Shown: in pieces, positions 1-6,259 of the stretch
Layout of the letters: every line of letters starts with the position of its first letter
Numbering within the stretch: position 1 is the stretch's first letter
NCBI GenBank assembly: GCA_040757795.1
Contig: JBFLWG010000038.1
Span: forward strand, 1-9,312
DNA from: DYTO01 sp040757795
Lineage (GTDB): Archaea > Hadarchaeota > Hadarchaeia > Hadarchaeales > Hadarchaeaceae
DNA: 9,312 nucleotides
Direction of reading: 5' to 3'
The notes under the pieces: generated by a model
What the model saw: the letters and a program-made list of their open reading frames with translations, nothing else
Told to the model about the DNA's origin: nothing
Databases searched by the model: none
Translations under genes and position numbers: made by a program

Positions 1-339
1 GGCCCCGTGGTGGTCTGCCAGCTCTATCTTCCGATGCATATGCTGTGGAACGGCGAGCGAGCCGAAGTCCGGGAGCTCTATGTCGGGGAGCTCCTCTTCC
101 TCCTTCTCCGGCGCCTTCTTGCCGTTGCCTCCAACTGCGCAGTCGGACTTTATCCTCAGGATCGTCGAGGACGAAAGGACCGCCCGCCCGGGGACCCTCA
201 GGTCCAGCTCCCTCGCCTTCTCTATTTTTCTGAGGTAGACTGCCGCGAGCTTCTCTATGTCCACGTCCCAGGGGTCGAGCTTGTGCCTCTGCACCAGGTC
301 AAGAAGAACGTGGATGGGCTGGTCCGTCACAGCATTCAT
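1..339 (-). CDS. scpA: Segregation and condensation protein A (ScpA kleisin), N-terminal part
   Basis: The frame is open from an ATG at 339-337 to the window edge, giving 113 codons and no stop, so the C-terminus is missing. The translation has the ScpA N-terminal signature: a helix with HVLLDLVQRHKLDPWDVDI (residues 10-28), then LDLRVPGRAVLSSSTILRIKSD (about 46-67), followed by an acidic linker rich in E, D and P. ScpA is the kleisin that bridges the two heads of an Smc dimer and recruits ScpB for chromosome compaction and segregation. The N-terminal helices seen here are the part that contacts the neck of one Smc. The start codon follows the smc stop directly (TGAATG), with a GGTGG element 4 nt upstream inside the end of smc, so translation is probably coupled. 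A second ATG at 335 is out of frame and stops at once. The remaining helices, the C-terminal winged helix and any scpB gene lie beyond the window. Confidence 0.9.
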   Translation of the reverse strand, partial: MNAVTDQPIHVLLDLVQRHKLDPWDVDIEKLAAVYLRKIEKARELDLRVPGRAVLSSSTILRIKSDCAVGGNGKKAPEKEEEELPDIELPDFGSLAVPQHMHRKIELADHHGA

Positions 340-2577
340 TCAACCACCGAAACCCGAAAGGTCAACCGAGTAAAGGCGGGAGACGCCGTTGTCCTTGACC
401 ACGCCGAACACCCGGCTTGCCAGGGATGGGATTGTGTTGTGATGGGTGATCACCACTATCTGGGACTCCCTGGAGAACTTGTGGAGAATTTTTGCGACGC
501 GTTCCCTGTTGTTTGGGTCGAGGTTGTCGTCTATCTCGTCCATGATGTAGAATGTCGTGGGCCTGTACTTCTGGAGGGCCAGGATGAAGGCCAGCGCCGT
601 CAGGGTCTTCTGGCCGCCCGATAGGCTGCACAGGCCCGGCGGGGAGCCCTTGAAGCTCACCTCCATGGTCAGGCCACCCTCGAACGGGGAGTCGGGGTTC
701 TCCAGCTTTAGCTCTCCCGTGCCGCCGCCGGATAGCTCGGAAAATATCTGGTTGAACTGCCAGGAGATCTCGCCGAATGTCTTCATGAAGACCTCGCGCT
801 TCTTCTTCTCCACCTCGGCCATGAAGTCCAGCAGCGACTGCTTCTCGGCCATGAGCTTGTCGTGCTGCCCCTTTCGCTCATTGAACCTGCCCTCGGTCTC
901 CCTGAAAGACTTTGCGGCCGTCGGGTTGACCTGACCGAGCGACGACAACTTGCGTTCCAGATCACTGGATTTCCCTTCGAGCTCCTCCAGGCCCATCCTG
1001 AGGAACGGCGCCGGGTCGGCCACGACCTTCTCCAGCTCTGTTTTAACTCCTTCCAGCTGCAAACCCGCGGTCGCGAGGCTGGCGTTCCTTTCCCCGCGCC
1101 TGGCGGTCAAGTCCTGAATCCTGTCCCGGATCTCGTCTGCGCGCTGCCTGAGGTCGCGCGCGTCGGCGGAAAGCTTGTCCCTCCTCCCCCGCAGGGCCCG
1201 GATGGAGCCACGCAGCTTTCTTTCTTCCGGCTCTATTTCTTTAAGCTGCGCGTTGGCGTCTGTTATTTTATCCTCAAGGCCTTTCATCTCTGCTTCGCAG
1301 GTTTCCTTTGAGCCTGTGAGCTTCATGAGTTTGTTGTGAATTTCTCCAAGTCCCTTGTCGTCTCCCCGACCGGCATCGACACCGCATTCCGACAGGCCCT
1401 TTATCACCATCTCGAGGTCCTCCAGAAGGCGCCTTATCTGCTGGACGGCCGCCACCGCTTCTTCCTGGGTGTTGGCTGACACAAGCGAGTCGTGGAGCGT
1501 CAGGAATTTTTCGTGCAGCCTGCTGAACTCTGAAGAGAACGAGAACTGGCTGCTGGCCTCAACCTTCGCCTCGTCAAAACTTCGGCTGGTTTTTTCCATT
1601 TCTTTGACAAGAGCTGCGAGCCTATCGGCGGCCAGTTCCCGCAAGGCGGTGAAGGTGGAAAGCTGGGTCCTTATGGCATCCGCCCTCTTCAGCAGCCCCT
1701 CTTCCTCTATCTTTCGTATGCTGCTGTCCAGCTCCTGCAGCTCCTTCTCACATGCCTTCGCCTTTTGGCCTATGCGCTTGCGCTTCTTTTCAAGGGCTGT
1801 GATGCTCCTGCCCATCCTCGCCCATTCCGTCCTCAGCTTTGAGGCCTTCCGCGAGAAGCTGATGAACTTCTTCTTCAGGAGGGCGGCCCTGACCTGTTCA
1901 AGCTCGGCCGAGACCTGGTTGTGCTCCATGGCCGCCTGCATCTGCCCTCTCAGCCCGTCCATCTGTGTGGAAATCTCGCCCATACTGGCTTCTAGCTTGG
2001 AGATGTTTCCATCAACTCCCTGGAGCTGGCCAAGGGCATCCTGTTTTTTCTTCTCGTACTCCCCGACTCCCGCCAGCTCGTCCACGATCTCCCTGCGCTC
2101 GATTGGGCCCTTTTCGGCTATGCTGCCGACCGTCCCCTGAATCACGAAGTTGTGCTCACCAGGGCTGCTCACCACCGGCGCCAGCAAATCCACAACATCC
2201 TGGCGGCTGACAGCCTTCCCATTGATTTTGTAGCTGCACTTCCCGCTCCTGCTGATCCACCTTGAGATGCTGACAACAGGGGAGTTGACCCCGATCGCCC
2301 CGTCCTCGTTGTTGAAATGCAGGACCACCTCCCCGAAGGGGGCAGGCTTTGTCCCCAGCTTTTCGTCTCCCTTGAACAGGAAGTCGGAGAATTTCTCCAC
2401 CCTCATGGTTGCGGCGCTCATGCCCCCCATGACGAAGTAGAGGGCGTCCATTATGTTTGATTTGCCGTGGCCGTTGGGCCCGACTATGGCCGTGAGCCCC
2501 TTGGACAGCGGAATCGATACCTTGGCGTTACCAAACGACTTGAAGCCCTTCAGCTCGACCCTGGTTATGTGTGGCAA
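340..2577 (-). CDS. smc: Short, apparently hingeless Smc (chromosome segregation ATPase)
   Basis: This 745-residue protein has both halves of an SMC ABC-ATPase head. The N-terminal half shows the start FKSFG (12-16), Walker A GPNGHGKS (33-40), an Arg at 59 in the expected arginine-finger stretch and the Q-loop Gln147 (FVIQG). The C-terminal half shows SGGGTGEL (616-623), the signature LSGGQ (652-656), Walker B FYIMDE (676-681) with catalytic Glu681, the D-loop around 683-690 and the switch His in VVITHH (708-713). Charged heptad-like segments at about 172-344 and 405-590 should form the two coiled-coil arms. Usual Smc proteins are near 1150-1190 residues, with a hinge of about 150-180 residues between the arms. 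Here only about 60 residues (345-404) separate the arms, with no hinge motifs and no Rad50-type CxxC hook. The start is TTG at 2577, placed by homology to the Smc N-terminus and by GAGGG at 2585-2589, 7 nt upstream. It ends in TGA abutting scpA, which supports a true Smc-kleisin role rather than a Rad50 or SbcC role. Confidence 0.92.
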   Translation of the reverse strand: MPHITRVELKGFKSFGNAKVSIPLSKGLTAIVGPNGHGKSNIMDALYFVMGGMSAATMRVEKFSDFLFKGDEKLGTKPAPFGEVVLHFNNEDGAIGVNSPVVSISRWISRSGKCSYKINGKAVSRQDVVDLLAPVVSSPGEHNFVIQGTVGSIAEKGPIERREIVDELAGVGEYEKKKQDALGQLQGVDGNISKLEASMGEISTQMDGLRGQMQAAMEHNQVSAELEQVRAALLKKKFISFSRKASKLRTEWARMGRSITALEKKRKRIGQKAKACEKELQELDSSIRKIEEEGLLKRADAIRTQLSTFTALRELAADRLAALVKEMEKTSRSFDEAKVEASSQFSFSSEFSRLHEKFLTLHDSLVSANTQEEAVAAVQQIRRLLEDLEMVIKGLSECGVDAGRGDDKGLGEIHNKLMKLTGSKETCEAEMKGLEDKITDANAQLKEIEPEERKLRGSIRALRGRRDKLSADARDLRQRADEIRDRIQDLTARRGERNASLATAGLQLEGVKTELEKVVADPAPFLRMGLEELEGKSSDLERKLSSLGQVNPTAAKSFRETEGRFNERKGQHDKLMAEKQSLLDFMAEVEKKKREVFMKTFGEISWQFNQIFSELSGGGTGELKLENPDSPFEGGLTMEVSFKGSPPGLCSLSGGQKTLTALAFILALQKYRPTTFYIMDEIDDNLDPNNRERVAKILHKFSRESQIVVITHHNTIPSLASRVFGVVKDNGVSRLYSVDLSGFGG

Positions 2578-2584
2578 TTTCTGA

Positions 2585-2589
2585 CCCTC
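2585..2589 (-). promoter_or_regulatory. Ribosome binding site of smc
   Basis: The minus strand reads GAGGG here, 7 nt before a TTG codon at 2577-2575. The site decides in favour of the rare TTG start. There is no in-frame ATG between TTG and the upstream in-frame stop near 2616, and the Smc family N-terminus (ITRVELKGFKSFG) begins right after it. Confidence 0.7.
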
Positions 2590-2636
2590 GGGTAACCACC
2601 CCTCGAGCCAGCCTCAGATACCAGTCTCCGGCACTG

Positions 2637-2650
2637 TTTAAATCGTTTTT
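2637..2650 (-). promoter_or_regulatory. Archaeal BRE/TATA promoter of smc
   Basis: On the minus strand, A-rich AAAAACGA (BRE-like) is followed by TTTAAA (2637-2642). Counting about 25 nt downstream from the box places the transcript start near 2613, giving a leader of about 35 nt that includes the Shine-Dalgarno site. The kelch promoter has a similar arrangement (AAAACGC then TTTAAAA), which supports both. This is pattern-based inference, not a mapped start. Confidence 0.55.
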
Positions 2651-2675
2651 TGTGGAGGCCAAAATCGGTTTTTTT
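2640..2675. repeat. Direct repeat AAATCG(G)TTTTTT, 22-bp period, upstream of smc
   Basis: AAATCGTTTTTT (2640-2651) and AAATCGGTTTTTTT (2662-2675) are two near-copies 22 bp apart, about two helical turns. The first copy overlaps the smc TATA/BRE. They may be two tandem promoter cores or a regulator site pair; the sequence alone does not decide. The rest of the 163-bp gap (2578-2740) shows no RNA gene and no T-run terminator in the orientation of the kelch gene. Confidence 0.45.
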
Positions 2676-2740
2676 GATGTTCAATGCCTGCGGTGGTCTC
2701 GTTGCGAAGCACCGATAAATTCAGCGCGAAATTTGCCCCT

Positions 2741-5700
2741 TTACTTCTTGGGCCTGACGAAGGAGTAGATCACGGCCAGCGCCGCAACCACCAGGAATAT
2801 GGCCGCTCCCGCCATCAGCACGATGTTCGTCGTCGTGGACGTCGGGGTCGTCGGCAGAGCCGCGGAGGGGGTGTATGTGACGGACAGCACCTTGCTGGTG
2901 GTGTTGCCCGCCTGGTCGGTTATGTCTATTGTGAAGTTGTTCACGCCGCCGAGCAGGCTGACCGCCAGGCTGAAGGTGCCACCTGAGACGTCCACCGCGA
3001 CGCCGTTTATCTTGACCGTGGAGCCCGCGGGCACCGTTCCGGTTATGGTGTATGAGGAGCTTGTGGACGTGGCGGTCCAGCCGGTGGCCGTCTCGGTCGC
3101 TCCCAACGACGAGGACAGCGTGACTGTCGGGACCGACGCGTCATAGTAGATGAGGGCGGAGCTCTTGTTTGTGGTGCTGGTGTTGCCCACGGCGTCCACC
3201 AGCCAGACGTAGATGGTGTTGGTGCCCTCTACAGGGGCTGTAACGTTGATGAACGTCAAGTCTGTGCCTGAGGCGAGGGTGCCGTCGGTGGAGCTGGTCG
3301 GGGCCGTGTTGAACTTGTAGTACACGCCCGTCACTCCAGTGAGGTCCGAGGGGTTGGTCCAGCTGACCTTGAACAGGTTGGTCGATGACCAGCTGCTGGG
3401 GGTGACAGAAACACTGCTCGGGGCCGCCGGGGCCGTGGTGTCGACCGTTATCGTTCTGGTGGCGTTGGAAAAGTCGCTGTAGTGGTTCTCGTTCTCCTTC
3501 CAGACGCGGGCTTTCCAGTAGTACCTGCCGTCGGCGAGGGTGCCCATGGTGTGGAAGTTGTCGTTGTCGTTCTCGCGCACGGGCGAGGCGAAGCTGGAGT
3601 CGTCGTCTATCCAGATCTCGTAGTTAACGACTATGTACGTGTTGTCGAGCTGGATGTCCGGGGTGCTGTCGGCCGTCTTGAGATCATCCGCCGGGCTTGT
3701 GAGGCTTACCGGGATTGAGTGCTCGTACTGGAGAGTTATGTCGAGTAAGGTTGGGGTGTTGTCGAGGATGGACTTGAACATCCAAGTGTCGTTGTCGAGT
3801 ACAGTTGCTCCTCCGGCTTGGCCCGAGAATAAAATCATGTTTTCAGTCTTTGGATCATACATCATCTTGTGCTCACTCCTAGCGTATATGGTTGCGTTCC
3901 CAGTATACGCAAGGTTTTCCCAGCGCCTATTAATTGTGTCGAACGCCCAAGTCTCATTATAGAAATTATCGGGATCTTGCCCTCCGAACAGAATAATATT
4001 TTCTGTAACGGCGTCGTAGACCATCGCATGCTTGGCCAAGGGTCTCAAATAATTATTCCTAGTAACCACCAAGTTCTCCCAGGTCCTAGTTGCCGGGTTG
4101 AACATCCAGGTCTCGTTCTCGTATGTTACACCATTGAGTCCACCAAATAGGACGATGTTTTCGGTCTTCGGGTCGTAGACCATCATAGCGTCAAGTCTTC
4201 TGCGGAGGTTATCAATTGTGGCGCCCTTCACTGTAACAGCTATGTTCTCCCAAACTCTGGTGGATGGGTTGAACATCCAGGTCTCGTTCTCGTATGCTCC
4301 ACTGTAGCCGCCGAAGAGAATGATGTTCTCGGTCTTCGGGTCGTAGACCATTGTAGCGCCAGATCTTCCGCGGAGGTTTTCAATTGTGGCGCCATTCACT
4401 GTAACAGCTATGTTCTCCCAAACTCTGGTGGATGGGTTGAACATCCAGGTCTCGTTCTCGTATATTGTAGAATATCCACCAAACAGGACAATGTTCTCGG
4501 TCTTCGGGTCGTAGGCCATCGCAGCACCATATCTGGCGCGTGGGAAGTAGCCGCTAAACGAGGTAGGTTTTAAGTTCTCCCACGTTCGAGCTGAGGATTT
4601 AAACATCCAGATATTGTTATCCCTGGTCGCTGCGGCATTGAGGCCGCCATAGAGAACAATGTTCTCGGTCTTCGGGTCGTAGGCCATCGAGTAATACCTA
4701 AGGGGGGGCGGGGTGCTGTCTCCAAGAGCCATGTTCTCCCAAGTTTTTAACGGGATGGTCATGGAAATTCGGTACTGAAGTTTAGAATCCTTGGTGCCCA
4801 AAACTTTTTCTGTCGCATTATCAACATTTGGAAACGAGGCGCCGTTATTCGATACTGAAACTGTCACTCCCGCAGTAAACGGCACGATGGCGTTCCAGGT
4901 GGCGGTCACGTTCTCGATCCGATTCGCTGTGTTGTCTATTTCTGGCGAGATGAGCCAGTCGTCATTCGCAGTAACGGCCGGAAAATAGAGGGCCGAGCGG
5001 TATGTCCAGGTGTCTTTGTAGTAGGTCGCACCGTTGCCCCCGAACATGACAATCTTGTCTATGTTGCTGGCGTACGTCATTCCTGCGCCAGATCTGGCAA
5101 GAGGGCGATTGACTGTCACATCATTCCATGTTCTGGCAGAGGGGTTGAACATCCAAGTATCGTTCTGGTTGCCTGTCCCGTCTGTGAAACCTCCAAACAT
5201 GACAATGTTCTCGGTAAAGGGGTCATAAACCATCGAGTGTGCATACCTTTGCTCGGGTCTAGTCGCCGGCGTGACGTTCTCCCAAGTGCGGGTCGATGGC
5301 TTGAACATCCAGGTGTCGAAGAGCGGTTCATTCGCGCTAACCCTCCCTCCGTACAGTACAACGTTTTCAGTGATAGGGTCATAAACCATGCCAACATTAT
5401 ACCTAGCCGACGGCTGCGTCGCTATATTCAAGTTATCCCATCTCCTCGTAATTGTGTTAAACATCCAAGTCTCTCGAATCCCTGTTGCTACTGTGGTGCC
5501 CCCGAACATGATAATGTTCTCAGTAATTGGGTCGTAGACCATCCCATAGTCGGATCTTAGGGATATTGGTGTTGACTGAGTCGTTATTAAGTTCTCCCAT
5601 GTGCGAGCGGCGGGATTGAACATCAGGGTATCATTCTCCCTCGTTGATCCATTGTTGCCTCCAAAGAAGATGATATTGTCTGTCTTCGGGTCATAAACCA

Positions 5701-6136
5701 ACGTGATGCCTCTCTTTGCAGCCGGGCGGACCGTGCTTAATATGCCGCTGTCTATGTTTTCCCACCTGCCCGTAAGCGGCTTATACAACCAAGTCGTGTT
5801 TTCGCTCGGTTCCGACCCCTTGTAACCTCCAAAGAGTACTATATTTTCTGTGGATGGGTGGTACGCCATAGATATACCAGATATGGCGCGTGGAGGCGTG
5901 TTGGTCACCGCACGCGCCCAAGCGCTGATGCGGAAGGTGGACAACCTGACCTGGTTCTGGCTCACCACAGTTCTTGTCTTCGTGCTGCCGGTGTTGAAGT
6001 TATCTGTTGTAGTGTGGGTCACAGAACTAGTCGGTGCAGAAACAATCGGGGCAGCAGCAATGAGCAGCGCCACCAAAAGCGCGACGCTGAGCCCCTGTTT
6101 GACATGACTAGTCCTGTCCGAACTTCCAATCCTCAC
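2741..6136 (-). CDS. Secreted membrane-anchored double-kelch surface protein
   Basis: This 1131-residue protein starts with a signal peptide (basic residues then hydrophobic 15-34). Twelve kelch motifs follow, each with a YDPxTENIVLFGG strand and a DTWMFNPxxRTWEN strand. FGG-type turns fall at residues 102, 158, 211, 262, 314, 365 and at 496, 552, 608, 664, 717, 770, so the repeats form two groups of six. A beta-rich module (about 382-463, with SPEID and LQYRISM) sits between them, breaking the blade-6 hairpin. Next come an Fn3-like module (about 805-897, DGRYYWKARV), a second Fn3-like module (903-1000), a bacterial Ig/glucodextranase-B-like module (1001-1090, VKINGV and DQAGNTTS), a Thr-rich stalk (1093-1103) and a transmembrane helix (1104-1126) ending RPKK. 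The N-terminus should lie outside the cell. The ligand is unknown; kelch propellers may bind protein or glycan, or some other partner. The start is GTG at 6136, 9 nt after GGGAG. The nearby ATG at 6144 stops after three codons. Confidence 0.85.
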   Translation of the reverse strand: MRIGSSDRTSHVKQGLSVALLVALLIAAAPIVSAPTSSVTHTTTDNFNTGSTKTRTVVSQNQVRLSTFRISAWARAVTNTPPRAISGISMAYHPSTENIVLFGGYKGSEPSENTTWLYKPLTGRWENIDSGILSTVRPAAKRGITLVYDPKTDNIIFFGGNNGSTRENDTLMFNPAARTWENLITTQSTPISLRSDYGMVYDPITENIIMFGGTTVATGIRETWMFNTITRRWDNLNIATQPSARYNVGMVYDPITENVVLYGGRVSANEPLFDTWMFKPSTRTWENVTPATRPEQRYAHSMVYDPFTENIVMFGGFTDGTGNQNDTWMFNPSARTWNDVTVNRPLARSGAGMTYASNIDKIVMFGGNGATYYKDTWTYRSALYFPAVTANDDWLISPEIDNTANRIENVTATWNAIVPFTAGVTVSVSNNGASFPNVDNATEKVLGTKDSKLQYRISMTIPLKTWENMALGDSTPPPLRYYSMAYDPKTENIVLYGGLNAAATRDNNIWMFKSSARTWENLKPTSFSGYFPRARYGAAMAYDPKTENIVLFGGYSTIYENETWMFNPSTRVWENIAVTVNGATIENLRGRSGATMVYDPKTENIILFGGYSGAYENETWMFNPSTRVWENIAVTVKGATIDNLRRRLDAMMVYDPKTENIVLFGGLNGVTYENETWMFNPATRTWENLVVTRNNYLRPLAKHAMVYDAVTENIILFGGQDPDNFYNETWAFDTINRRWENLAYTGNATIYARSEHKMMYDPKTENMILFSGQAGGATVLDNDTWMFKSILDNTPTLLDITLQYEHSIPVSLTSPADDLKTADSTPDIQLDNTYIVVNYEIWIDDDSSFASPVRENDNDNFHTMGTLADGRYYWKARVWKENENHYSDFSNATRTITVDTTAPAAPSSVSVTPSSWSSTNLFKVSWTNPSDLTGVTGVYYKFNTAPTSSTDGTLASGTDLTFINVTAPVEGTNTIYVWLVDAVGNTSTTNKSSALIYYDASVPTVTLSSSLGATETATGWTATSTSSSYTITGTVPAGSTVKINGVAVDVSGGTFSLAVSLLGGVNNFTIDITDQAGNTTSKVLSVTYTPSAALPTTPTSTTTNIVLMAGAAIFLVVAALAVIYSFVRPKK
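3767..4699 (-). repeat. Kelch repeat block 2 (motifs 7-12)
   Basis: Residues 480-790 of the surface protein hold six kelch motifs spaced 56, 56, 56, 53 and 53 residues apart. That is regular enough for a separate six-bladed propeller. The last motif has FSG in place of FGG. The stretch is lower in GC than the downstream stalk-coding part. Confidence 0.75.
4095..4463 (-). repeat. Tandem DNA repeat from duplicated kelch blades
   Basis: Positions 4161-4295 and 4329-4463 align at a 168-bp offset with 8 mismatches by eye. The last 69 bases (4227-4295 and 4395-4463) are identical. A further 30-base identical piece lies at 4095-4124, matching 4266-4295 at an offset of 171 bp. The period equals one blade (56-57 codons). 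The duplicated protein units correspond to the neighbouring blades around residues 558-675. Confidence 0.85.
4748..4993 (-). other. Beta-rich module inserted between the two kelch groups
   Basis: Residues 382-463 carry no kelch motif. They lie between the DTWTYR strand of motif 6 and a following KTWEN strand, so the module interrupts what would be one blade hairpin. Alternating hydrophobic strands and the pieces SPEID, ATWNA and LQYRISM resemble beta-sandwich modules that accompany kelch repeats in some archaeal surface proteins. That resemblance is from memory and is inference. Local GC is higher than in the flanking blades. Confidence 0.5.
4997..5875 (-). repeat. Kelch repeat block 1 (motifs 1-6)
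   Basis: Residues 88-380 hold six kelch motifs spaced 56, 53, 51, 52 and 51 residues apart. The units are more diverged from one another at the DNA level than blades 8-10 of the second block, and no long identical stretches were seen. The pattern suggests the older of the two propellers, or one without recent duplication. Confidence 0.75.
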
Positions 6137-6145
6137 TTTATCATT

Positions 6146-6150
6146 CTCCC
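6146..6150 (-). promoter_or_regulatory. Ribosome binding site of the kelch gene
   Basis: The minus strand reads GGGAG, 9 nt before GTG at 6136-6134. The ATG at 6144-6142 lies only one base from it and opens a three-codon frame (MIK then stop), so the site serves the GTG start that gives a proper signal peptide. Confidence 0.6.
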
Positions 6151-6177
6151 GTTAAGCAAAATAAAGTGCCTTCCAGT

Positions 6178-6192
6178 CTTTTAAAGCGTTTT
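6178..6192 (-). promoter_or_regulatory. Archaeal BRE/TATA promoter of the kelch gene
   Basis: The minus strand reads AAAACGC followed by TTTAAAAG. About 25 nt downstream is near 6156, leaving a leader of about 20 nt that contains the GGGAG site. The 123-bp gap to abiEii (6137-6259) holds this promoter, and I see no clear terminator for abiEii in it. Confidence 0.55.
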
Positions 6193-6259
6193 GGTGGCCA
6201 TTTGGGTGCCCGACTACCTGTCAAACGTTGGGCCGAACACCGCCAACAATGACTGCTCC

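Noticed and set aside
7..624. Long plus-strand open frame opposite scpA and smc
   Set aside because: It is antisense to two well-supported genes, shows no family signature, and arises from the high GC content.
340..2577. Rad50/SbcC identity for the short SMC-like protein
   Set aside because: No CxxC hook is present, the head motifs and LGQVNP segment match Smc, and scpA rather than mre11 follows.
2646..2675. T-runs resembling archaeal terminators
   Set aside because: They are T-rich on the plus strand, where no gene ends. Both flanking genes are on the minus strand, which reads A-runs here.
4095..4463. Regular DNA repeats that could be mistaken for a CRISPR or satellite array
   Set aside because: The period is a whole number of codons, the repeats are within an open frame, and they encode kelch blades.
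6133..6144. Three-codon frame (ATG ATA AAG TGA) overlapping the kelch start
   Set aside because: It could be a tiny leader peptide, but it is most easily explained by chance sequence between the ribosome site and the GTG.
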